A DNA stretch of 64,000 nucleotides, taken from Rickettsiales bacterium. Its GTDB lineage: Bacteria; Pseudomonadota; Alphaproteobacteria; Rickettsiales; UBA8987. The stretch spans positions 1 to 64,000 of the forward strand of contig JAHDCD010000007.1 of the NCBI GenBank assembly GCA_020630095.1, given 5' to 3'. The notes under the pieces are model-generated. The model saw only the letters and a list, made by a program, of their open reading frames with translations. It was not told the origin of the DNA and did not search any database. Shown here one piece after another: positions 19,207-27,422 of the stretch (positions are counted from its first letter, which is position 1; every line of letters starts with the position of its first letter). The position numbers were made by a program, and so were the translations under genes.

Positions 19207-21087
19207 TTACGGAGTTACCGTACCACCGGCAGAGGTACCATCAGTAGTCGGAGTTCCGATTGTACCGATAGTCACACCAGCTGGTAAGTTATCAAGGATA
19301 TCAACGTCAGTGATTGGCGTAGAACCATTGTTCAGTACTCTAATAGTATACGTTAGAGTGTCACCTTCGTTAACAACTAGACCTGCAGGAGGAGTACAGC
19401 TTGCCGCCGCTAATGGACAACATGTAGTATCACCAGTTGCTGGGTTAGTCAGACATTTCTCGATTACTACGTCAACAGTATCAATAGTTAAGTCAACAGA
19501 CGGAGTATCTGTAGTAGAGTTTAAGTCATCCTGATCTTGAGCTGTAGTTGCTGTGTTGGTAATTACGTTACCAGCCTCACCAGCATCAACAGTTGCTCTG
19601 AATACCATGGTTGCAGATTCGCCATTAGCTAGTTGGTCAAGTGCACACTGTATTGCACCTGTAGTGCCAACATTAGATGAATCAGGAGTTACAGTAGCGG
19701 CAGTGTCAGTTGTAGTACATGCTAGCGCAGGTGCTGCAACGTAAGTTAAGCCAGATTGTAAAATGTCATCAATTGAGAAATTGGTTAAAGCAGATTCACC
19801 ATTGTTTGTTACAACGATAGTATATTCTACAGTATCGCCTTCTTCCGCTGTATTAGCAGCTGCTGTAGCATCAGTAATATTCGCTACAGATTTTGCAATT
19901 ACGATATCTGAATCGTTTAATAGATTTACAGTTTCAGTGAAGTCATCATCAGTTGGATCATCAGTAGAGTCGGTTTGGTCTTGAGTACGAGCTACAGTAT
20001 TTACTAATGTTTTAGTACCATCAGCAGAGTTTAATGAATCAACAGTTACGTTATATGTCATTATAACTGTACCAGATATTGGAACATCGTTATCAGCTGT
20101 ACATTTAAGATCTGTTGCAGCATCATCTTCTGCACCTGTTATTGTACCGCTGTCACAAGATAGTGATGAAGCTACGTAAGTTAAACCTGCTGGTAAGTCA
20201 TCTTCAAGAACTAGGTTCTGTGCTGATGCACCAGAGTTAACAGTAGTTGTAACAGTGTATGTTAAGATATCACCCTCTTCAACTTCGTTTGCAGCAATAC
20301 CAGTTCTAGCCGTAGTGTTCACTACAGTTTTAGTAGTTTCTATGTCGGTATCGTTTGATACGATTACGTTTACAGTATCGGTATCATCGGCTGTAGTTAA
20401 TAGAGTTTGTTCTTGGCCAGATACAGTTGCGGTATTTGGAATTGTTTCATCTGAAGTACCTGCGTTTACTGTTACAGAGTAGCTCACAGTTACTGATTCG
20501 CCTACTGCGACACCAGTTAATGCATCGCCTGTGTTAACGTCGAAGCCAGAACAAGTAATGTTTGGAGCTGTGCCACCTAGTGTACCGCCGTTAGAACATA
20601 CTGGTGTACCAACTAATGTATAACGCGAGTCAATAGCGTCATTAATAGTAACAGCTTCTAAGAATGCTGGACCATTGTTGGTTAAGGTGATTACGAAATC
20701 AATTTGTTCACCCTCGTTTGCTGGTAATGGGCTGGTGGTGTTGTCATCAACACCAGTTGCAGCGTTTGTACCAACTTTAGCGACAGTAATATCGGTTTCG
20801 TTGTTAATTGTAATTGTTTCTAGTAAATCATCCGCAGTTACGTTTAGATCTGTTTGGTCCTGCGTGTGAGTTACTGTGTTTGTTACTGGTGAAGCACCTT
20901 CGCCGCTTGATGAAGTACCACCGGTACCAGAATCTACGGTTACTGTTATTGTTAATGTGGCTGTTTCACCGTTATTTAATGTTGGGATATTCCACGTGGC
21001 CGCTAGCGCTGCAATTGGCATTAGCATTACGAATGCAAGAGCAACTAAGGCCCCTTTCATTCTGTTTAATAGATAGTTTTTCTTCAT
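19207..21087 (-). CDS. Exported DUF11-repeat protein with split end domains (predicted fibre shaft)
   Basis: The 626-residue product has a signal peptide cleaved after residue 29 (AALA|ATWNIP). The mature chain begins directly with the second half of a DUF11 repeat (ATWNIPTLNNGETATLTITV...TNTVTHTQDQTD). Three complete repeats follow, each opening EGE/EGD-x-x-x-(F/Y)xIxxTNNG-like and closing NTATxxxQxQxD. It ends with only the first half of another (VNEGDTLTYTIRVLNNGS...DNLPAGVTIGTIG, stop after GGTVTP). The ends are therefore complementary halves of one sandwich. I infer head-to-tail assembly. It is the first gene of the operon and the acidic, Cys-poor composition suits a surface protein. Confidence 0.87.
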   Translation of the reverse strand: MKKNYLLNRMKGALVALAFVMLMPIAALAATWNIPTLNNGETATLTITVTVDSGTGGTSSSGEGASPVTNTVTHTQDQTDLNVTADDLLETITINNETDITVAKVGTNAATGVDDNTTSPLPANEGEQIDFVITLTNNGPAFLEAVTINDAIDSRYTLVGTPVCSNGGTLGGTAPNITCSGFDVNTGDALTGVAVGESVTVSYSVTVNAGTSDETIPNTATVSGQEQTLLTTADDTDTVNVIVSNDTDIETTKTVVNTTARTGIAANEVEEGDILTYTVTTTVNSGASAQNLVLEDDLPAGLTYVASSLSCDSGTITGAEDDAATDLKCTADNDVPISGTVIMTYNVTVDSLNSADGTKTLVNTVARTQDQTDSTDDPTDDDFTETVNLLNDSDIVIAKSVANITDATAAANTAEEGDTVEYTIVVTNNGESALTNFSIDDILQSGLTYVAAPALACTTTDTAATVTPDSSNVGTTGAIQCALDQLANGESATMVFRATVDAGEAGNVITNTATTAQDQDDLNSTTDTPSVDLTIDTVDVVIEKCLTNPATGDTTCCPLAAASCTPPAGLVVNEGDTLTYTIRVLNNGSTPITDVDILDNLPAGVTIGTIGTPTTDGTSAGGTVTP

Positions 21088-21779
21088 TTTTATCTCCTCG
21101 TTAAAGGTTTGTTATATTAGGCACGAAATTGCTCCTAATAGTTAGTTGGTGTTGTTTTCTTAGTTTGGAGGCAAGCCCCCAAACTAAGTTTAAGTTTGTT
21201 TTGTTTTTGGATTACCAGAACACAGGAAGTGCCCACCAGAAGGAGGGCATCAAAAATATTCTGATCCACCAAAAAGATTATGGTTTAACCCCTTGGTGCA
21301 TAAGAGTGGTTATGTGGTTTTGCGCTCGCAAAATTTTGTACATTTGCAAGGTAGTACTTACGAAACTTTTTACGGAGTCGCAGGCTTGTGTTGCCCAAAA
21401 TATGTGCATTTAAAAAATGGCAATGGGCAGAACACTAATCAAAGTGCTAGCATTCAGCTAAATTAAAGATGTAGAAAATAGATAGATAAGAAGTGCGTAA
21501 TAATACGCATGCAGAGTGCCGGCTCAACCTAGAGGCCAGAAATACTTTTCCAAAAATTTAAAACAAAACTTAAACTTAGCAAAATGCTATAGAGGATTAC
21601 TTGTCCTCTTAAGGACAGATAAACCCTCTTTATATATTAAAACAAGAAAAAGATTAAGAAATGGTTAAGAAATGCATGAAAATAAGTGCTTTAGACTATT
21701 TAAAGTTATTTTTTTCCTTTTTACGAGGACAATTTTATGTTATACATACGCAACTTTAATTTAAGAGAGAGTGTATATT
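21088..21779. other. Long divergent regulatory region between DUF11 operon and vWA gene
   Basis: About 690 bases without a convincing gene (plus-strand frames near 21129 have no domain and poor composition). It holds a perfect 10-bp hairpin CTTAGTTTGG / CCAAACTAAG at 21159-21188 that would sit in the leader of the DUF11 operon. Smaller hairpins include GCGTA-ATAA-TACGC, and a CtrA-like box is at 21654-21669. Long untranslated leaders on both sides are likely. Confidence 0.6.
21654..21669 (+). promoter_or_regulatory. CtrA-like box upstream of the vWA gene
   Basis: TTAAG at 21654 and TTAAG at 21665 have the 11-bp period of a CtrA site (TTAA-N7-TTAA). The base after each TTAA is G rather than C, and the hexamer 10 bases downstream (AAATAA) is a poor -10, so this is weaker than the five sites elsewhere. 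Confidence 0.45.
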
Positions 21780-23261
21780 ATGAGATTTTTTAAAATATTT
21801 ATTATTGTTTTTTTAATGGTTCTTGGCGCTGGTAAAGCGAAAGCAGAAAGTGCAAAGAGTTATTTAATTGTAGATTCTTCGGGAAGTATGTGGGGGCAGA
21901 TTGATGGCACAGCTAAATATTTAATTGCAAAAGATAGTTTGCAAAAATTCTTACGTTCGGCGTATGGAAGTTCAGATTTTGGTATGATTGCATATGGTCA
22001 TCGTAGTAAATCTTCGTGTGATGATATTCAAATTGTGGCACAACCGGGTGAATTATCTCATAGAAATGCCTTAAGCAAACTGGAGAAAATTGTTCCTAAA
22101 GGTAAAACTCCATTAACAGCTGCGGTTGAAAAAGCTGCTAATGAGTTAATGAATGTAGGTGGACAAACTAACATCGTATTATTTACTGATGGTTTAGAGA
22201 CTTGTGGTGGCGACTTATGTGCGCTTGCTGAAGAGTTAAAAAAATCATCGGTTGGTCTTAAAGCTAACGTAATTGGTTTTGACCTTAAAGAAGGTGATGA
22301 CAAACAGTTACGTTGTTTAGCCGATGCTACTGGTGGTGTTTATGTTGAAGCATCTAGCCCAGAAGAATTAGAAGCGGCTTTCTTAGAAGTTGAGAAAGAA
22401 ATTGTTGAATGTCCAGTATGTGACTTTACTCCAATTATTGAAGATTATGAATCTAAGTTAGATGAACAAGCTTCAGATTTTGAACAGCGTATTGATTCTC
22501 AGAAGGAAGTAATTGTAGATGTTCGTAATCAGCTTGCGGATAAAAAGGCTTATGCGGATGATCTTCAAGGTAAAATTAATGGTTTAGAGAAAGCTAACCT
22601 TGGTTTAACGGGTAGGTTAAATGACACTTCTATTAAGCTTAACGATTGTGAAGATAATACATCTGAGCTACTTATTAAGTTAGCAAATGCTGAGCGTGAG
22701 AATAGAGGCTTAGATGAGCAAGTTAGTCAATGTGAGTTAGCTAAAACTCAGCTTGGTCAGCAGTTGCAAATTGCTAACGATAAGATTGCTGGTTTAGATT
22801 CTGATGTTGTAGATTTAGAGAAGGCTTTAGAGATCGCTAAAGCTGAAAACTCTAATCTAACAAAGAGTAATAGAGCATTAACTGTTAAGTTGGAAGCTGC
22901 TAAAGATGAGTTATTTGATATAACTAATAAGTATAATTCGTTAAAGGTTAAGTATGATAGTTTATTCTCTAAGAATAATGCAACTGAGGCTGATTTAGTT
23001 AATGCAAAATCTAGACTTGAAGATTTAGAAGATAAAAATAAGGAAATTGAATTAGCTAATATTGAAGTTAAGAAAGCGAACTTAGATTTATCTCAGCGTA
23101 TTAAGGATTTGGAAGAAGAGTTAGCTAATACTAAAAATGCTAACGAACAATTGCTTAACAAAATCAAAGCATCTGTGCAGAACTTAGTTGGCACAATTAA
23201 CGAAGAGCTAGGCGTAAGTAAGCCTGTTGCGGATTCAGTTGATGCTTGTGAATATAGATAG
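21780..23261 (+). CDS. Exported von Willebrand A-domain protein with long coiled coil
   Basis: 493 residues from the ATG at 21780, preceded by AGAGAG; an in-frame GTG at 21771 is less likely. A signal peptide (residues 1-22) is followed by a vWA domain with an intact MIDAS start DSSGSMWG (D32), TPLTAAV and VLFTDGLETCGGD, ending near residue 205. Paired cysteines (CDD, CGGDLC, LRCLAD, CPVC) suggest periplasmic disulfides. Residues 225-470 are a heptad-rich coiled coil (for example LNDCEDNTSELLIKLANAE). It diverges from the DUF11 fibre operon and may act in its assembly or as a periplasmic scaffold; this is inference. Confidence 0.87.
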   Translation: MRFFKIFIIVFLMVLGAGKAKAESAKSYLIVDSSGSMWGQIDGTAKYLIAKDSLQKFLRSAYGSSDFGMIAYGHRSKSSCDDIQIVAQPGELSHRNALSKLEKIVPKGKTPLTAAVEKAANELMNVGGQTNIVLFTDGLETCGGDLCALAEELKKSSVGLKANVIGFDLKEGDDKQLRCLADATGGVYVEASSPEELEAAFLEVEKEIVECPVCDFTPIIEDYESKLDEQASDFEQRIDSQKEVIVDVRNQLADKKAYADDLQGKINGLEKANLGLTGRLNDTSIKLNDCEDNTSELLIKLANAERENRGLDEQVSQCELAKTQLGQQLQIANDKIAGLDSDVVDLEKALEIAKAENSNLTKSNRALTVKLEAAKDELFDITNKYNSLKVKYDSLFSKNNATEADLVNAKSRLEDLEDKNKEIELANIEVKKANLDLSQRIKDLEEELANTKNANEQLLNKIKASVQNLVGTINEELGVSKPVADSVDACEYR

Positions 23262-23290
23262 TTAATAACTTAATTATTAAAGCTTAAAGG

Positions 23291-23325
23291 CGGTTCCAAT
23301 TAATTTATTGGAATCGTTTTTTTTT
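23291..23325 (+). terminator. Rho-independent terminator after the vWA gene
   Basis: Stem CGGTTCCAAT / ATTGGAATCG (one G-U) with a 6-base loop, followed by nine T residues. Confidence 0.92.
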
Positions 23326-23330
23326 GCACT

Positions 23331-23446
23331 GCGTAGCTAATTTACAAGATAACCATCTTGTAAATTAGAAAAGACTATAATTCTAACAAAGCAATTCAAG
23401 AACATGGAGCATGAGATGGGTTGCTTCACTATGCTCGCAAGGACGT
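23331..23446. repeat. Two abutting palindromic repeats (TATAGTC family, then CGTCATTGCGAG family)
   Basis: 23331-23379 is an inverted, shortened TATAGTC-family copy: CTAATTTACAAGAT-aacc-ATCTTGTAAATTAG, then AAAAGACTATA. It is followed by a decayed CGTCATTGCGAG-family unit (AAGCAATTCAAGA...GGGTTGCTTCACTATGCTCGCAAGGACG). Both lie in the convergent gap between the vWA gene and hemC. Confidence 0.65.
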
Positions 23447-23567
23447 AAAAAGTGTGTTATTAAAAAGATAAACGATGTGATGTTATCTTAATTAATCTAA
23501 TATGTAGCTTCTAGGCATTAGGGTGATTTTAGCCTAATGAGATTAAAGAAAGGTTAAGGAAATTGAT

Positions 23568-24497
23568 TTAATTATTCAATAAATGAGAGGCTTTTTTAAG
23601 CATTTCTTCGCCGGCGCGGAAGCCGGTTTCGCGAGCGTCTTGTGCGGTGCAGTTATATTCAACTTCGTGGAACTCTTTACCATCTGGTGATGTTACTAAG
23701 CCTTTAAAATTAACCATTCCGGTATTGTCCGTTACGGCGTAGCCACCAATTGGTGTTTGGCATGAGCCGTTAAGTGTTTTTAGGAATGCGCGTTCGCATT
23801 TAACTTCCGTGTAGCTTTGCGGATGGTTTATGGCTTTAAGCATATTTTGGATATGCTCATTATCGATAGAAGCTTCAACGCCAATAGCACCTTGCGATAC
23901 TGCGGGTAGCATAACATCGGTAGGAATTGCTTGGCTGATGCGATTAGTTAGGTCTAAACGTTTTAGGCCAGCTACGGCAAGCATTGTGGCATCTACTTCG
24001 CCTTCATCTAGTTTACGTAGGCGAGTGTTTACGTTGCCACGTATTGGAATAATTTTTAAGTCTGGGCGGTACTTTAATAATTGCGATTGACGGCGCAGAG
24101 CTGAAGTGCCGATAGTTGCGCCTTCGGCTATTTCTTCAATAGACTTATATTTGTTTGATATTAATGCGTCGCGTGGGTCTTCACGCTCTAATACGCATTC
24201 AATTTGTAGGCCATCAGGTAGATAATCGGGGATATCTTTAAGGCTATGGACGGCCATATCAAGCTCGCCAGCAAATAAGGCTTCTTCGAGTTCCTTGGTA
24301 AATAGGCCTTTACCGCCGATATCTGCAAGGTGGCGGTTTTGGATTTTATCGCCCGTAGTTATAATTTTAATTATCTCAATTTGGTTTTGAGTAAGTTCTG
24401 GAAATGCGCCTAGTAAGCGGTTTTTAACCTCGTTAGCTTGAGCCACAGCAAGGTTACTTGCGCGAGTTCCTATTCTTATGTGTGCAGGGCATCTCAT
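23568..24497 (-). CDS. hemC: Hydroxymethylbilane synthase (porphobilinogen deaminase)
   Basis: Polymerises four porphobilinogens to hydroxymethylbilane in haem synthesis. The 309-residue product shows RIGTRASNLAVAQA at the N-terminus, the substrate segment SLKDIP with the conserved Lys/Asp, ALRRQSQL with arginines, and LNGSCQTPIGGYA with the dipyrromethane-cofactor cysteine. Size is normal. It diverges from glmU with about 90 bases between starts. hemJ, another haem step, is at 33495-33920. Confidence 0.97.
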   Translation of the reverse strand: MRCPAHIRIGTRASNLAVAQANEVKNRLLGAFPELTQNQIEIIKIITTGDKIQNRHLADIGGKGLFTKELEEALFAGELDMAVHSLKDIPDYLPDGLQIECVLEREDPRDALISNKYKSIEEIAEGATIGTSALRRQSQLLKYRPDLKIIPIRGNVNTRLRKLDEGEVDATMLAVAGLKRLDLTNRISQAIPTDVMLPAVSQGAIGVEASIDNEHIQNMLKAINHPQSYTEVKCERAFLKTLNGSCQTPIGGYAVTDNTGMVNFKGLVTSPDGKEFHEVEYNCTAQDARETGFRAGEEMLKKASHLLNN

Positions 24498-24586
24498 TTA
24501 CGGATATTTAAATATAATAAATCCCAAGATTAGGCAATAATAAGTTAGTGGCTGACAGGTTGAGATTTATTAGTTATTTAAGCCAT

Positions 24587-25864
24587 ATGGAAAAGCATGT
24601 GATAATATTGGCGGCGGGTAAGGGAACTCGTATGAAATCTAATAAGCCTAAGGTGATGCATGAGGTGGCATCTAAAACTATGGTGGAGTTTGTGTTAGAT
24701 TTATCTAAGGATTTTGGCGCAAGTTCAATACTATCGGTTATTGGTGAAGGGATGGATGACTTGGCTGGAATTGCTAGTGGTTATGGTGATTCGATTATTC
24801 AAATGGATAGGAATGGTACAGGTGGCGCGGTTAGTATATGTAAGGATAAGATGGCAGGTAAGGATGGTGTTATCTTTATTTTATATGGCGATACGCCGTT
24901 TATTGCTAAAAATACTTTGGATGAAATGTATAACGAGTTAAGTACAAAAGATATTTGTGTGCTTGGGTTCGAAGCGGGTAATCCGCACGGGTATGGTAGG
25001 CTTGTTACCGAAGGTGGAACGTTAACAAGCATTGTTGAGCAGAAAGATACTAATAATGATGAAAAGGCGATAACTTTATGTAATTCAGGGGTAATTGCTG
25101 CCAAGGCGGACGTGCTTTGGGATATGCTTGGTAAGATTGATAATAAGAATGCTTCTGGCGAGTATTACTTAACGGATGTTATTGGTTTAGGTAATGATTC
25201 TGGCTTACAGGTTGGCTATGTTACCGCTGGTGAAGATGAAGTTATGGGTGTTAATTCTAAACAAGATTTAGCACGTGCGGAAGGTATATATCAAGATATT
25301 TTGCGCGATAAGCATATGAGTGCGGGTGTGCAGTTAATTGACCCAGCATCTACTTATTTTTCGGCAGGAACGCAGATTGGTAGAGATAGTATAATTGAGC
25401 CGAATGTGCATTTTTATGGTAAGGTGGAAATTGCGGACAATGTGCGCATTAGGGCAAATTCTTACCTTGAAGATTGTAAAGTGGCTGAGGGGTGCGTAAT
25501 TGGGCCGTTTGCTAGGCTTCGACCTAAGGCGGAAATTGGTGCCGGTAGTAAGGTGGGTAATTTTGTGGAAATTAAGAACTCTACTTTGCATGAAGGCGTT
25601 AAGGCGGGGCATTTAGCGTATATTGGCGATAGCGAAATTGGTGAAGGCACTAACATTGGTGCGGGTGCAATAACGTGCAATTATGATGGTGTTAACAAGC
25701 ATAAGACCAATGTTGGTAAAAACGTGTTTATTGGATCTAATACGGAAATTATTGCGCCAATTAACATTGGTGATTCAGCGGTAATTGGTGCTGGGACTAC
25801 AGTTTTAAAGGACGTTGAGGCTGGTAAAACAGCGATAAATAAGAAGTCTCAAGAAGAGTTATAA
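24587..25864 (+). CDS. glmU: Bifunctional GlcNAc-1-P uridylyltransferase / GlcN-1-P acetyltransferase
   Basis: Makes UDP-GlcNAc for peptidoglycan and LPS. From the ATG at 24587 it has 425 residues. The N-terminal nucleotidyltransferase domain starts IILAAGKGTRMKS and includes LYGDTPFI and NSGVIAAK. The C-terminal left-handed beta-helix of hexapeptide repeats has RLRPKAEIGAGSKVGNFVEIK, GHLAYIGDSEIG and NIGAGAITCNYDGVNKH. A GTG at 24548 would add 13 residues before the conserved start and is less likely. No clear ribosome site precedes the ATG. The C-terminal tail is shorter than in E. coli. Confidence 0.95.
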   Translation: MEKHVIILAAGKGTRMKSNKPKVMHEVASKTMVEFVLDLSKDFGASSILSVIGEGMDDLAGIASGYGDSIIQMDRNGTGGAVSICKDKMAGKDGVIFILYGDTPFIAKNTLDEMYNELSTKDICVLGFEAGNPHGYGRLVTEGGTLTSIVEQKDTNNDEKAITLCNSGVIAAKADVLWDMLGKIDNKNASGEYYLTDVIGLGNDSGLQVGYVTAGEDEVMGVNSKQDLARAEGIYQDILRDKHMSAGVQLIDPASTYFSAGTQIGRDSIIEPNVHFYGKVEIADNVRIRANSYLEDCKVAEGCVIGPFARLRPKAEIGAGSKVGNFVEIKNSTLHEGVKAGHLAYIGDSEIGEGTNIGAGAITCNYDGVNKHKTNVGKNVFIGSNTEIIAPINIGDSAVIGAGTTVLKDVEAGKTAINKKSQEEL

Positions 25865-25874
25865 TTCCCTTAAA

Positions 25875-25906
25875 TTAACTATTTGTTAACCTTTTGCTAT
25901 TAGAAT
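25875..25906 (+). promoter_or_regulatory. CtrA-box promoter of the 25914 gene
   Basis: TTAAC at 25875-25879 and TTAAC at 25886-25890 (11-bp period, TTAA-N7-TTAAC) are followed by 10 bases and a -10 TAGAAT at 25901-25906. The predicted transcription start, about 25912-25914, coincides with the ATG, so the mRNA would be leaderless. Confidence 0.75.
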
Positions 25907-25913
25907 TAAACTA

Positions 25914-27404
25914 ATGGCAGAATCGAAGAAAAATAATCCATTGGTTAAGTGGTTTGCCGATACGTTTGGTATTACGGAAAAGCTTGAAAAACAGTATGAT
26001 TCTGAAATGGGGGCGCTTATATCGGACTTTAATGCCAATTTACAAGCAACCTCTGAAGATGATAATCTTTCTTTTAATGAGCAAGAAGAGCAGGTTTTAG
26101 ATACAAAATTACAGGAAATTTGGAATAAGGCGAATGAGGGTTTTGAAATGGTTGGCGACGATACCAAGGTTGCTGAACTGGAAACCATTAGGCAGGCCTA
26201 TGCAGAAAATGTTGCAGAATATGGAGCTGAATATGCAATTGGTAAAGCTTTACAAGAAACTCAAACTATGATGAGTTCTGGTGCTGTTTCAGGAGATAAA
26301 TTTCCACAGATATCTAGTGCGGTAGGAGAATTAAGTGCCAGTAGATCTATTTTAGAAAATGCAGCTAGTGATAATTTCCAAAATATAATTGCTACAGAAC
26401 TAACTTCGATTGAATCTAATATATCTAGATTAATTGCAGGTGAAGAAGGATTAGACCCAGCTTTGGTTAACGCTATTATAGCATCAAAAGTTGAAGGCTT
26501 AGCGCAAAGGCCAGAGCTTCAAAAAGTGCCAGATTTACAGGATAAATTTCAAACATTAGCTACAATTGTTAAAGATGCTGAAACTGGAAAAGATACAAAG
26601 CAATATGTTGCAAGCTTAGCAAGCAAGTTACAGGATTTTAACCTAGATAATGTTGGTGGAGTTGAGTTGAGTGATGATTTGAAGCAGGCAACAAATTCAA
26701 TCCAAGGAACTTTAGAAGGTTATATAAAGCAAGAAGTTCAAAGTGATTTTGTAAGTGTTTTACAGTCAATTAATGATGGGCTTAAAGCTGAAGATCAAAC
26801 TAAAGCAATTGATGAGATTTTGGATAAATTAGATGGGATGGCTAACTTTATTGGGGAAACTGATATGGATCTTGCTGCACAAATTGCTCAAGTTACAGTA
26901 AAGTTAAGTGAATATTCTGTAGGCAAGGTTGAAAAGGGTGAGCAACCTGAGATATCAGAATTTTTATTAGAAAATAAAGATGCTCTTGTTGGTGAAGGTG
27001 GTAAAGGCTTATTATCAGCTATTGAGGATGAAGAAAAAAGGGCAGAAATATCTGCTTTAATGGGTAATATTGAAGGTGAAGTTAAAGATAAAGCTTTAGA
27101 TAATATTATTCAGAAAATAATAGATATAGTTATCAATTTTATAGGTAGTGATAAATCTATTGGTGATAATTTAAAAGACACTGTAGGGAAGATAAAATCA
27201 GAAGTTATTGCTCCTAATAGGGACCAAATGGCAACTATATTAGAAGGTGGTTTTAGAGATAGGTTAGCAAGTTTAGGTATTTCAGGTGGTCAAAAAGAGG
27301 CTGCTGATGGTAGAATTTATTCCGCAGGAGATGCACCTAAGGATGCTGATAAAGTAAAAGAAGGCCATGAGGTAGGGCAGGGCACAGAGCGTAAAGTTGG
27401 ATAA
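25914..27404 (+). CDS. Orphan acidic helical protein under a CtrA-box promoter
   Basis: I do not recognise it. The 496-residue product is acidic, almost entirely helical and lacks a signal peptide or membrane segment. It has no cysteine-rich or nucleotide-binding motif that I can see. The C-terminal 60 residues are Gly/Asp/Lys-rich and probably flexible (GHEVGQGTERKVG). One clear landmark is a more hydrophobic stretch near residues 400-415 (IIQKIIDIVINFIG), which may be an amphipathic helix. It is followed after 18 bases by another orphan of similar composition, so they likely form an operon. The CtrA-type promoter suggests expression tied to the cell cycle. Confidence 0.8.
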   Translation: MAESKKNNPLVKWFADTFGITEKLEKQYDSEMGALISDFNANLQATSEDDNLSFNEQEEQVLDTKLQEIWNKANEGFEMVGDDTKVAELETIRQAYAENVAEYGAEYAIGKALQETQTMMSSGAVSGDKFPQISSAVGELSASRSILENAASDNFQNIIATELTSIESNISRLIAGEEGLDPALVNAIIASKVEGLAQRPELQKVPDLQDKFQTLATIVKDAETGKDTKQYVASLASKLQDFNLDNVGGVELSDDLKQATNSIQGTLEGYIKQEVQSDFVSVLQSINDGLKAEDQTKAIDEILDKLDGMANFIGETDMDLAAQIAQVTVKLSEYSVGKVEKGEQPEISEFLLENKDALVGEGGKGLLSAIEDEEKRAEISALMGNIEGEVKDKALDNIIQKIIDIVINFIGSDKSIGDNLKDTVGKIKSEVIAPNRDQMATILEGGFRDRLASLGISGGQKEAADGRIYSAGDAPKDADKVKEGHEVGQGTERKVG

Positions 27405-27422
27405 AATAGAATTAACTGTATA

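Noticed and set aside
19202-21104. Several plus-strand frames of 60-110 codons opposite the DUF11 gene
   Set aside because: They arise from the Thr/Val/Asp-rich codon pattern of the minus-strand gene and have no independent support.
21129-21413. 94-codon plus-strand frame in the divergent region
   Set aside because: Composition is unlike neighbouring genes, it covers a hairpin, and it has no recognisable feature.
23543-23558. CtrA-like TTAAA-N6-TTAAG near the hemC stop
   Set aside because: Spacing fits, but no gene begins downstream on either strand and the following hexamer is poor; probably chance.
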